NCBI GenBank assembly: GCA_944338165.1
Contig: CALVLN010000004.1
Span: forward strand, 62,001-126,000
Source: an uncultured Clostridia bacterium
GTDB taxonomy: Bacteria > Bacillota > Clostridia > Christensenellales > Borkfalkiaceae
Reading direction: 5' to 3'
Length of the DNA: 64,000 nt
Each line of letters starts with the position of its first letter. Position 1 is the stretch's first letter. Shown in pieces: positions 1-7,153 of the stretch. The position numbers were made by a program, and so were the translations under genes. The notes under the pieces were generated by a model that made no database searches, had not been told where the DNA came from, and saw nothing but the letters and a program-made list of their open reading frames with translations.

Positions 1-49
1 CCGCGCCGCCGCCGACGACGGCCACTCTCTTTTTGCCTTCATCCATCAT
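1..49 (-). CDS. Start of a Rossmann-fold dinucleotide-binding protein (partial)
   Basis: Reading leftward from 49 the sequence gives MMDEGKKRVAVVGGA and then runs off the window. The short beta strand followed by a Gly-Gly turn (VAVVGG) is what the first turn of an FAD/NAD-binding Rossmann fold looks like, as in flavoprotein oxidoreductases. A GAGG-like ribosome-binding site lies about 10 bases upstream. Only 15 residues are visible, so the family cannot be named. Start could be the first (49) or second (46) ATG. Confidence 0.45.
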   Translation of the reverse strand, partial: MMDEGKKRVAVVGGGA

Positions 50-87
50 CAAATCGCATACCTCGCTTGGAAAATCTTGTCAACGCA

Positions 88-116
88 TTGACAGACCGCA
101 AATTCCGTGTTAAAAT
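88..116 (+). promoter_or_regulatory. Sigma-A promoter of the YegP-repeat gene
   Basis: TTGACA (88-93), a 17-base spacer and TAAAAT (111-116). The start codon at 145 follows with AAGGAG at 130-135 as ribosome-binding site. Confidence 0.75.
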
Positions 117-144
117 AGAAGCAGAAAATAAGGAGAATACCCGT

Positions 145-945
145 ATGAAACTGTTATCTGCCCTTGCAAACGCGTCCCTCGCGTCTTATTTTCAGGAAAA
201 TCTCGGCCTCACCATCGTCCTCGCCGTCATCCTCGTGCTCATCGTCGCGATCGTCGTCATCATGATCGTGGCGGGCGTGAAGGACCGCAAGAAGATGAAG
301 GAATTCGACGCGGAAGCGGAAGCCGACGCCGAACCCGCTCAAACGCCCGCTTCTTCCGCCGCGGAAGAAGCGCCCGCAGCGGAAAAAACGGAAGCGGCGC
401 CCGTCGAAGCCGAACCGGAAAGACAGCCGGAGCCCGAAGAGGCGGCAGCGCCGGAACCCGAACCGGAACCCGAACCGGCGCCCGTTGCGCCCGTCGAACC
501 AGCGCCCGTCGCGGAAAAGACGGCCGCAAAAGCGCCCAAAGCCGCCCCCGCCGCGCCCGCGCAACCCAAGGAGGAAAAAGCGTCCGCTTCCATGCAATAC
601 AGCGGCAAATGGCTGATCTTTGAGACGGAAGCCGGCATGTACGCCTTTGAACTGCGCGCCTCCAACGGCGAAAAGATGCTGGGCAGCGGCGAATACACAA
701 CGCTCGCCGGCGCCAAGAGCGGCATCCGCACCTATAAATCCAACATCGAAAAAGGCAACTTCAAGATCATTCAGACCAAGACGGGGGATTTCATCTTCCA
801 GCTGCTTAACCGCAGCGGCCAGCTGCTTGCGCTCGGCGCCGACTATAAGACGAAGTCGCGCTGCGAAAAAGCGATCGAGTCGACCAAGCGCTTTGCCGAG
901 ACGGCTTCCATCGAAGTCGTTTCCGAAGAGGACCTCAACGGCTGA
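145..945 (+). CDS. Membrane-anchored protein with two YegP (DUF1508) repeats
   Basis: 266 residues. I chose the ATG at 145 because AAGGAG stands before it and the promoter at 88-116 lies inside the longer reading frame. One transmembrane segment (about residues 19-43, rich in V/I/L) is followed by a low-complexity Ala/Glu/Pro linker of about 100 residues. The C-terminal 105 residues hold two tandem YegP/DUF1508 units (GKWLIFETEAGMYAFELRASNG and GNFKIIQTKTGDFIFQLLNRSG share the pattern). YegP domains are small beta-rich folds of unknown function. The layout suggests a domain held away from the membrane by a charged stalk. Single-gene transcript, ended by the hairpin at 962-997. Confidence 0.8.
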   Translation: MKLLSALANASLASYFQENLGLTIVLAVILVLIVAIVVIMIVAGVKDRKKMKEFDAEAEADAEPAQTPASSAAEEAPAAEKTEAAPVEAEPERQPEPEEAAAPEPEPEPEPAPVAPVEPAPVAEKTAAKAPKAAPAAPAQPKEEKASASMQYSGKWLIFETEAGMYAFELRASNGEKMLGSGEYTTLAGAKSGIRTYKSNIEKGNFKIIQTKTGDFIFQLLNRSGQLLALGADYKTKSRCEKAIESTKRFAETASIEVVSEEDLNG

Positions 946-961
946 TCGGGCCGATACTGCA

Positions 962-997
962 TCGCCTCGCCCCGGAACGGGAGCGAGGCGATTTTTT
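962..997. terminator. Terminator between YegP-repeat gene and mrp
   Basis: Stem TCGCCTCGC/GCGAGGCGA with an inner CCCG/CGGG pairing, followed by six T on the plus strand. It lies between convergent genes. Confidence 0.75.
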
Positions 998-1850
998 ATG
1001 CTTCGTGCAGATAGTCTCCGATCTCGCGCGACTGCTCGATCTTCACAAATACGTCGGCGAGGGCGTCCGTGTCCGCATTCTCCACCTTCCCCTCATCGGC
1101 GAGCTGCGCCGTCAGGCGGTCGAGCGGCATCCGCGAAAACGCGGGGATCCCATACCGTGCGCACAATTTTTCCGCCTTGCTCTCCCCGAAAAGATCGATC
1201 TTTTTTCCGCAGTCCGGGCAGACGAGATAGCTCATATTTTCCACCATGCCGAGGATGGGCACGTTCATGAGTTTTGCCATGGACACCGCCTTGCCGACGA
1301 TCATCTCCACCAGGTCCTGCGGCGTGGTGACCACGACGATCCCGCTGAGCGGGATGCTCTGGAATACGGAAAGCGGCACGTCGCCCGTTCCCGGGGGCAT
1401 ATCGATGAACATGATGTCCACGTCGTCCCAGACGACATCCGTCCAGAACTGGACCGCCGCGCCCGCGATCAGCGTCCCGCGCCACACCACGGGGTCGCTC
1501 TCATGCTCGAGCAAGAGGTTCATGGACATCATCTGGATGCCGCCCGCCGTATAGACGGGATAAATGCTCCCCTCCGTCCCCATCGCGCGGGCGGAGACGC
1601 CGAACATCTTGGGGATGGAAGGCCCCGTGATATCCGCGTCAAGGATGCCGACGCGGTATCCGCGCGCTGCGGCGCGCACGGCGAGCAGCGCCGCGGTAAG
1701 CGATTTCCCGACGCCGCCCTTGCCGCTGGCGACGGCGATGACGCGCTTCACGCGCACGCCTTCGTGCAGGGGTTTGATAAACGACTTTTTATCGCGCGAG
1801 CCGCAGTTGCTGCTGCACGACGAACAATCATGCGTACATTCTTCCGCCAT
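996..1850 (-). CDS. mrp: Mrp/Nbp35-family iron-sulfur carrier ATPase
   Basis: 284 residues. P-loop of the deviant Walker A type, GKGGVGKS (43-50), and the conserved blocks DADITGPSIPKMFG, MPPGTGD and VENMSYLVCPDCG identify the Mrp/ApbC/Nbp35 family, which carries and transfers Fe-S clusters in the cytosol. The N-terminus has a four-cysteine patch (C5, C9, C12, C16) as in Nbp35-like members, and a CPDC pair lies near the C-terminal third, the usual bridging cluster site at a dimer interface. Own promoter at 1881-1909. Confidence 0.92.
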   Translation of the reverse strand: MAEECTHDCSSCSSNCGSRDKKSFIKPLHEGVRVKRVIAVASGKGGVGKSLTAALLAVRAAARGYRVGILDADITGPSIPKMFGVSARAMGTEGSIYPVYTAGGIQMMSMNLLLEHESDPVVWRGTLIAGAAVQFWTDVVWDDVDIMFIDMPPGTGDVPLSVFQSIPLSGIVVVTTPQDLVEMIVGKAVSMAKLMNVPILGMVENMSYLVCPDCGKKIDLFGESKAEKLCARYGIPAFSRMPLDRLTAQLADEGKVENADTDALADVFVKIEQSREIGDYLHEA

Positions 1851-1880
1851 AACATTACTCCGTATCTGATTCTCCCGTTT

Positions 1881-1909
1881 ATTTTACCCCGAATGCGGCA
1901 AAATGTCAA
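1881..1909 (-). promoter_or_regulatory. Sigma-A promoter of mrp
   Basis: Read on the minus strand: TTGACA (1909-1904), 17-base spacer, TAAAAT (1886-1881). Confidence 0.75.
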
Positions 1910-2011
1910 CTCCTCTTCCGCACGGCAGCGGCAATATTTGCGCCGCACTCCCCTTTTCCGCCAAAGAAAACGGCCTTGCGGCGAAACTTTTCTTCATCGG
2001 GAGAAAAATGC

Positions 2012-2040
2012 TTGCAATTCTTCCCGATATCGTGTACACT
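2012..2040 (+). promoter_or_regulatory. Promoter of the SRP RNA
   Basis: TTGCAA (2012-2017), 17-base spacer, TACACT (2035-2040). The predicted start near 2047 coincides with the 5' strand of the terminal SRP helix. Confidence 0.7.
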
Positions 2041-2044
2041 ATAA

Positions 2045-2280
2045 GGGCTGTGATAGGTGGGGAGTTAGCGGTGCCCTGTATCTGCAATCCGCTATAGCAG
2101 AGCCGAACGCTTTTCTCGGTGCCGGTCATGGAAGGCCGCACGCGATAAGGAACGTTGATCACAAGGTCTTATGCAACGCGCTCCCGCGAACCGTGTCAGG
2201 GTAGGGATACAGCAGCACTAAACGGATCGGCGCGTGTGCCATAAGGTAGCTTTGTCGGAGTCACCTGTCGCGTTCCCGCT
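2045..2280 (+). ncRNA. ffs: Signal recognition particle RNA, long (Bacillus) type
   Basis: About 235 nt. The 5' part has the Alu-domain hallmark TAGGTGGGGAGTTAGCGG followed by GCCCTGTA and AATCCGCTATAGCAGAGC, typical of clostridial long SRP RNAs. The 3' part has the domain IV motif TCAGGGTAGGGATACAGCAG, the Ffh-binding hairpin. The 5' bases 2045-2059 can pair with 2262-2277 through an almost unbroken helix with G-U pairs, which sets the ends. The apical loop is GGGA closed by GUA/UAC, a GNRA variant of the common GGAA. Role: core RNA of co-translational membrane targeting with Ffh and FtsY. Confidence 0.93.
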
Positions 2281-2328
2281 TCGGTGTCCGGCAACAAAAA
2301 AAGCCCTCACAGTTTTTCGGAAAACACG

Positions 2329-2361
2329 CCGCCCCGCGATCAGATCGCGGGGCGGTTTTTT
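2329..2361 (+). terminator. Terminator downstream of SRP RNA
   Basis: 12-bp stem CCGCCCCGCGAT/ATCGCGGGGCGG with a three-base loop and a T6 run on the plus strand, about 50 bases after the SRP RNA end. Confidence 0.8.
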
Positions 2362-2387
2362 CTGCGCCGTTCTGCGGCGCGCTTTTT

Positions 2388-3785
2388 TTACTTCATAAAG
2401 GCAAGGAACGCCTTGTAGTTGCTGTACAGATCCGCCTTGGAGATCACCTCGTACGGCGCGTGCATGGAGAGCACGGGCACGCCCAGATCGACCGTATCGA
2501 TGTTCAGCTTGGAAAGATACTTGGCAACCGTTCCGCCGCCGCCCGCATCCACTTTGCCGAGCTCCGCCGTCTGCCAGACGACGCCGCCTTCCGCGAACAT
2601 GCGACGCACCTCGCCGATGAATTCGGCGGACGCGTCGTTCGAGCCGCTCTTTCCGCCCGAGCCCGTAAACTTGTTCATGCACGTCCCGCAGGAAAGCATC
2701 GCCGCGTTCATCTTCTCGTACACGCCCGCAAAATTAGGGTCGAACGCCGCCGTGACGTCGGAGGAAAGGCACTTGCTGCGCGCGCGCACCTTGCGGAAGT
2801 TGGCGCCGAACGCGAGCGCGATCTCCTCCATGAGATCGGCATAAACGGCGCACTGCATGCCCGTCGTCCCCTCGCTGCCGATCTCCTCTTTGTCCACGAG
2901 CAGCGCCATCACGGTATGCGCGCTTTTGCCTTCCAGCAGGGCGGTCAGGGCAGGATACGCGCAGACGCGGTCGTCATGCCCGTATGCGCCGATGAGCGCG
3001 CGGTCAAACCCAAGATCGCGCGCGGGGAAGGCGGGTACGGCGCTCAGCTCCGCGCTCAGGAAATCTTCCTCATTCATGCCGTATTTTTCGTGAAGCAGGG
3101 AAAGCACGGTGAGCTTGATCTTTTCCTTGACTTCCTTGTCCGCATACGGCAACCCGCCGACGACGACGTTGAGCTGTTCGCCTTCGATGACCTTGGCGGC
3201 GCCCGCGCTCATCTGCTCTCTGCCCAGATGCGGCAGCAGATCGTCGATGCAGAACACGGGATCGCCCATGTCCTCGCCGACGCGGATCTCCACGCTGCGG
3301 CCGTCCTTGAGCACGACGGTGCCGTGCAGCGCAAGCGGGATGGCCGTCCACTGGTACTTCTTGATGCCGCCGTAATAATGCGTCTTGAGAAAGCACATGT
3401 TGCCGTCCTCATAGAGCGGGTTTTGCTTGATGTCGAGGCGCGGCGCGTCGATGTGCGAGGCGATCAGGCGGATGCCGTCCTCCTCAAGGTCTTTTTCGCC
3501 GATCCGGAAGACGACGACGCTCTTCCCGCGGTTGACAAAGTACTTTTTGTCGCCTTTTTTGAGTTTATCGCCGAGCTCGTAACGGGTAAATCCCTTCTCC
3601 TCCGCCATCTTCACGGCGACGGCGCATGCCTCTCGTTCCGTCTTGGCGGCGTTGAGAAAGGCCTTGTACCCCTCCGCATAGGCGTAAATGGCGGCGCGTT
3701 CCTGCTCGTCCGCCGCCTCGTAATAATTTTGTTTCTGATAGGACAGAGATTCCAGCATCTCCTGCCCTTTCGTCTTTTCTGCCAT
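2388..3785 (-). CDS. M18-family metalloaminopeptidase
   Basis: 465 residues from the ATG at 3785, which is preceded by AAAGGAGG; the longer frame starts upstream of the ribosome-binding site. M18 hallmarks are visible in order: ASHIDAPRLDIKQNPLYE (first zinc histidine and aspartate), KYQWTAIPLALHG, AYGHDDRVCAYPAL, VDKEEIGSEGTTGMQ (catalytic glutamates), SSDVTAAFDPNF, and GGGGTVAKYL near the end. The family removes N-terminal, often acidic, residues from peptides in the cytosol as a dodecamer. Monocistronic with its own promoter (3812-3840). Confidence 0.93.
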   Translation of the reverse strand: MAEKTKGQEMLESLSYQKQNYYEAADEQERAAIYAYAEGYKAFLNAAKTEREACAVAVKMAEEKGFTRYELGDKLKKGDKKYFVNRGKSVVVFRIGEKDLEEDGIRLIASHIDAPRLDIKQNPLYEDGNMCFLKTHYYGGIKKYQWTAIPLALHGTVVLKDGRSVEIRVGEDMGDPVFCIDDLLPHLGREQMSAGAAKVIEGEQLNVVVGGLPYADKEVKEKIKLTVLSLLHEKYGMNEEDFLSAELSAVPAFPARDLGFDRALIGAYGHDDRVCAYPALTALLEGKSAHTVMALLVDKEEIGSEGTTGMQCAVYADLMEEIALAFGANFRKVRARSKCLSSDVTAAFDPNFAGVYEKMNAAMLSCGTCMNKFTGSGGKSGSNDASAEFIGEVRRMFAEGGVVWQTAELGKVDAGGGGTVAKYLSKLNIDTVDLGVPVLSMHAPYEVISKADLYSNYKAFLAFMK

Positions 3786-3811
3786 ATAATGCCTCCTTTT
3801 GATCCGCATGT

Positions 3812-3840
3812 ATTATAGCACACCCGCCGCAAAAAAGCAA
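3812..3840 (-). promoter_or_regulatory. Sigma-A promoter of the M18 aminopeptidase
   Basis: TTGCTT (3840-3835), 17-base spacer, TATAAT (3817-3812) on the minus strand. Confidence 0.75.
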
Positions 3841-4028
3841 ATGCAATCGCGCCGTTTCTGCGCATATGCATACATGTTCATCCCGCCGAGCGTATCCCCG
3901 CCCCATGTCCGCAAAAAGGGCGGTCCCCTCCGCCCGGAACGCGCCGTTGCGCGCGGAGCCAAACGCTCAACCGCAGGTAGAATCAACCGATTACCGAGAA
4001 ATTCAACCAATCGTAGAGCAAAACCCCA

Positions 4029-4056
4029 TTGAATTGAAGGAAAAAAATAGTATAAT
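4029..4056 (+). promoter_or_regulatory. Promoter of the HTH/zinc-ribbon operon
   Basis: TTGAAT (4029-4034), 16-base spacer, TATAAT (4051-4056). AGGAGGG at 4096-4102 is the ribosome-binding site. Confidence 0.65.
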
Positions 4057-4108
4057 GGATTTGAAAAGACGGAGCGCTGCCGTCAAATATATTTCAGGAG
4101 GGTTTATC

Positions 4109-4945
4109 ATGCCACAATATGGAAAAATCATCTCACGGCTCCGAAAAGAGCACAACATGACGCAGGCGGAACTCGGCGCCAAACTCAACGTCTCTTTTCA
4201 GGCAGTCAGCAAATGGGAGAACGATCTGGCACAGCCCGATTTTGCTACCATGAACGAGATCGCCAAGATCTTCCAGGTCCCGCTGACCGTATTTGCCGAA
4301 GAAAACGCCGCGGAATCCCGCGCGGCCGCCGTCGCCGAAAGCACGGAAGACGATCCGCTTCTCGGATACTGTTCCGTCTGCGGGAACATTGTGCATCAGA
4401 GCAACGTGGCGCAGCAGCGTCCGAAGCTCGTCTGCCGGGCATGCGCCGAAGAACAGGCAGAAAAAGAAAGGGCGGAAGCGGAAGCTGCCCAGAAAAAGCG
4501 GCGCGACGAGGAACTGCACCGCCGCGCCCGCATCCGTCATATGCGCAATCTCGGCCTCGGCTGGGGCGCGGTCGGCGGCGTAATCCTTGCCGTCCTTGCC
4601 GTCATCGGGGTCGTCGCGGCAAAACAAAATGCGGGCATCGCCGTGCTCGGCGGCGTACTCGGCGCCCTGTTCGGATTTACCTTCATCGCACAACTGTTCT
4701 GGGACGGATTCGTCGCCGATACGGCGCTCGCCGGCGGAAAGATCATCGGCACGCCCGGGATCATCTTCTCCTTCGATCTGGACGGCTTTATCTTCCTGAT
4801 CGCCATGAAGATCCTCTTTGCCGTACTCAAATTCCTCGTCTTTCTCATCACGTCTCTCGCCTGCGTCCTCTTTGCCGTCGTATGCAGCCCGTTCACCTTC
4901 TTCCCCTGCCTGCTGCGCGTCAACCGCGGCGAGGAAGCGGATTAA
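4109..4945 (+). CDS. Membrane-bound HTH regulator with zinc ribbon
   Basis: 278 residues. The start is the ATG at 4109 after AGGAGGG. Domains in order: an XRE-type helix-turn-helix (about 1-65; MTQAELGAKLNVSFQAVSKWE), a zinc ribbon with two CxxC pairs (YCSVC and LVCRAC, about 90-122), a highly charged helix (about 122-150), then about four hydrophobic segments to the end. The DNA-binding part would face the cytosol while the C-terminus sits in the membrane, as in one-component membrane regulators. It is 27 bases upstream of the MBG lipoprotein and probably co-transcribed. Ligand and targets are unknown. Confidence 0.8.
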   Translation: MPQYGKIISRLRKEHNMTQAELGAKLNVSFQAVSKWENDLAQPDFATMNEIAKIFQVPLTVFAEENAAESRAAAVAESTEDDPLLGYCSVCGNIVHQSNVAQQRPKLVCRACAEEQAEKERAEAEAAQKKRRDEELHRRARIRHMRNLGLGWGAVGGVILAVLAVIGVVAAKQNAGIAVLGGVLGALFGFTFIAQLFWDGFVADTALAGGKIIGTPGIIFSFDLDGFIFLIAMKILFAVLKFLVFLITSLACVLFAVVCSPFTFFPCLLRVNRGEEAD

Positions 4946-4972
4946 CCGAATATCTTAAATAAGGAGAGCACC

Positions 4973-6877
4973 ATGAAAAAAATACTACAAGTCCTCTGCA
5001 TACTTGCTATGGCTCTGGCCATGACGTTTGGCTTTGCCGCATGCGGCGGCACGCGATCGCCGGAAACAAACGACGATCAGGAACAACCGACGCCGACGCC
5101 CGGACAGCCCGAAGATCCGAAAGATCCCGAAGAGCCCGACAAACTCACCTTTACGGGCGTCACGTTTGAAAGCGATACCATCGTCTACGACGGGAAGGAG
5201 CATTCCCTCACCGTGACGGGCTCCCTGCCCCAGGACACCGCCGTGGAATACACGAACAACGTCGGCACGGATGCGGGCGTCTATTCTGCGAGCGCGACCC
5301 TTTCGGCAGAAAATTATGAGACGCTTACCCTCACGGCTACGCTCACCATTCAAAAAGCGACCTTCCCCGCAGACGTCGCCCTCGAAAGCGATACCGTCGT
5401 CTACGACGGGGAAGCGCATTCCCTCACCGTGACGGGCTCCCTGCCCAAGGGCACGACCGTGGAATACACGAACAACGGAAAGACGGAAGGCGGCGAATAC
5501 GAAGTGACCGCCACCCTCACCAATCCCAATTACCAAACGCTTATCCTCAAAGGTATGCTGTATATCCGCACGCTGGCGGACGCCAAAGCGATCATAGACG
5601 ACATCCTCGTCCGCCCCGATCCCTGGAGCTTCCTGCCGGAAGCGCTGACTCCCGAAAAAATGGCATATACCGCCATGCCCGTCACTGAATTCACAACCGA
5701 TACTGCCGTTTCCGCGATCGGAAAACGCACCGTCGGCAAGCAGCTCAACGTCGTCTACGATATCCTCGGGCATTCGCAGACCGCGCTCGAGACCGCAGAC
5801 GTCATTTTCACGGCGGGCGAGGCGATCGCCGCGGCGTATCAGACGTTCATCAATAACAATCCCGACGATTACAGCGAATTTACCGGCTCCGTCACCGTGG
5901 CAGGGATCGGTTTTTCCGCAAAGATCGCGGTGCAGGGCGCGCAGAGCATGCTCCTGCTCGGCAACGGGACGATCAGCTTGGAGCTGCGGGCGGACGGCGA
6001 AGCAAACGTCAATTACGGCAGGATCCAGATCACCGACGGCGTCACGCTCAAATATCAGATGACGGACACGACGCTGAAATTTGCCGTCAATGCGGAAGTT
6101 TCGGCGGGGCAGGTCGCCACGGCAAGGGTCACGCAGATGCTGGAGTTTATCCGCGAAGAGGGCATCGTGACCGGATACCTGTATGAATATTACGGCGTGG
6201 ACACGGCGATCGACGTGGGCGTGAAAACGACCTCCCTCATCACGTCCGATCCGGAAGGCTACACGATTGTCACGGGAAACAAGCGCGAATCGGACGATCT
6301 GCTCATCGATGCGTATGAAGAAGTCTATGATTCCGAGACGGGAAACTTCATCGGCGCAGAAGTTGCGGAGACCGTAAATGTTGCCGACTTTGATACGCTT
6401 TGGTTTCCGCTTGCCGACGTTACGGGTTTCCGCACGGTACGCGTTCTGGATGAAGCGAACGGCCTGAATGCGGACACGGTATACGTCAACGGCGGCAGCA
6501 CGCCGTTTGCGACAAAGAACATCGGCGGTCTGGGACTGGACACGCTCTCCCGTCGGTACGATATCGAGATGAAAGAGGTATGTTACTTCGTCGCTGCGAG
6601 CGACGGTGAGGGCGGCACGGTCTACGAGCGCGTTGAGACGCTCGTCCCCATGCTGTTCGTACAGAACAAATCGCTTGCGGACTTTTCCGACGACGTGACG
6701 GACGAAAACCCCGATACCGTTCCCTCCGCGGCGCTTCCGGCGAACGCGATCGCCGTCGTCACCACGCCGTTTACGACCATGCACGAGACATACGCGGCGC
6801 TCAAAGAACTCGTGACCTATGAAGAGATCGCCGCCTTCATCGGCGAAAAAGACAGCTTCTTTGCAGACGAAACCTGA
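4973..6877 (+). CDS. Lipoprotein with two MBG-type beta repeats
   Basis: 634 residues. A lipoprotein signal peptide ends in FAAC (Cys 23) and is followed by a Pro/Glu/Asp-rich linker. Two units of 72 residues follow (about 60-205), each with a YDGKEHSLTV/YDGEAHSLTV core and an EYTNN strand, resembling MBG (mucin-binding-like/Ig-like) repeats of surface proteins. The remaining 430 residues are not recognised; they contain a long beta-rich region. Likely exposed on the outer face of the membrane. Ribosome-binding site AAGGAG. It follows the membrane HTH gene by 27 bases, so the two may form a sensor/regulated-lipoprotein unit (inference). Confidence 0.78.
   Translation: MKKILQVLCILAMALAMTFGFAACGGTRSPETNDDQEQPTPTPGQPEDPKDPEEPDKLTFTGVTFESDTIVYDGKEHSLTVTGSLPQDTAVEYTNNVGTDAGVYSASATLSAENYETLTLTATLTIQKATFPADVALESDTVVYDGEAHSLTVTGSLPKGTTVEYTNNGKTEGGEYEVTATLTNPNYQTLILKGMLYIRTLADAKAIIDDILVRPDPWSFLPEALTPEKMAYTAMPVTEFTTDTAVSAIGKRTVGKQLNVVYDILGHSQTALETADVIFTAGEAIAAAYQTFINNNPDDYSEFTGSVTVAGIGFSAKIAVQGAQSMLLLGNGTISLELRADGEANVNYGRIQITDGVTLKYQMTDTTLKFAVNAEVSAGQVATARVTQMLEFIREEGIVTGYLYEYYGVDTAIDVGVKTTSLITSDPEGYTIVTGNKRESDDLLIDAYEEVYDSETGNFIGAEVAETVNVADFDTLWFPLADVTGFRTVRVLDEANGLNADTVYVNGGSTPFATKNIGGLGLDTLSRRYDIEMKEVCYFVAASDGEGGTVYERVETLVPMLFVQNKSLADFSDDVTDENPDTVPSAALPANAIAVVTTPFTTMHETYAALKELVTYEEIAAFIGEKDSFFADET
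5168..5260 (+). repeat. MBG-coding direct repeat, copy 1
   Basis: 93 bases nearly identical to 5384-5476 (216-base period, in frame). The copies share the run coding for YDG...HSLTVTGSLP, showing recent duplication or gene conversion. Confidence 0.85.
5384..5476 (+). repeat. MBG-coding direct repeat, copy 2
   Basis: Second copy of the 93-base repeat at 5168-5260. Substitutions are mostly in the stretches coding for KE/EA and QDTA/KGTT. Confidence 0.85.
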
Positions 6878-6885
6878 TAGCCCGT

Positions 6886-6928
6886 AAAAAAAGGCCTGCC
6901 CGTGCGGAAAGCACGGGCAGGCCTTTTT
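6886..6928. terminator. Strong bidirectional terminator
   Basis: Perfect stem AGGCCTGCCCGTGC/GCACGGGCAGGCCT with A-run before and T-run after, between the lipoprotein gene and the convergent ABC gene. Confidence 0.88.
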
Positions 6929-7153
6929 TGATGCATATGTTTCAGAACGAATATGCGCTCCGTTCCATACGAGCAAAATCATGCGCAGATCGCGGCGTAT
7001 TCTGCACGCATGTGCCGACACACATATGCGGAGGGCGCGATGCGATACGCAGGGCATACCATGCCCGCGCGCTTTGCGCTGCCGCGTATCCATGGCCGCA
7101 TCTTATTCCCGTTCGTTTCGCCCGGACATGCCATGGCCGGATGCGGTTTGGCC

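Larger units (their letters stand above)
3786..4108. other. Intergenic region between divergent promoters
   Basis: 323 bases without a gene. It holds the aminopeptidase promoter (minus) at one end and the HTH-gene promoter (plus) at the other. A small hairpin GGGCGG/CCGCCC is present near 3920. No coding or RNA gene was recognised. Confidence 0.6.

Noticed and set aside
1851-2387. Small protein genes in the 1.9-2.4 kb gap
   Set aside because: The open frames there overlap the SRP RNA and have no ribosome-binding site.
4985-7093. Long minus-strand open frame of 702 codons opposite the MBG lipoprotein gene
   Set aside because: Arg/His-rich translation with no motif; the plus-strand gene has signal peptide, repeats and ribosome-binding site.
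6929-7153. Small RNA or gene after the lipoprotein terminator
   Set aside because: No promoter, hairpin or coding signal beyond chance words such as CATATG.
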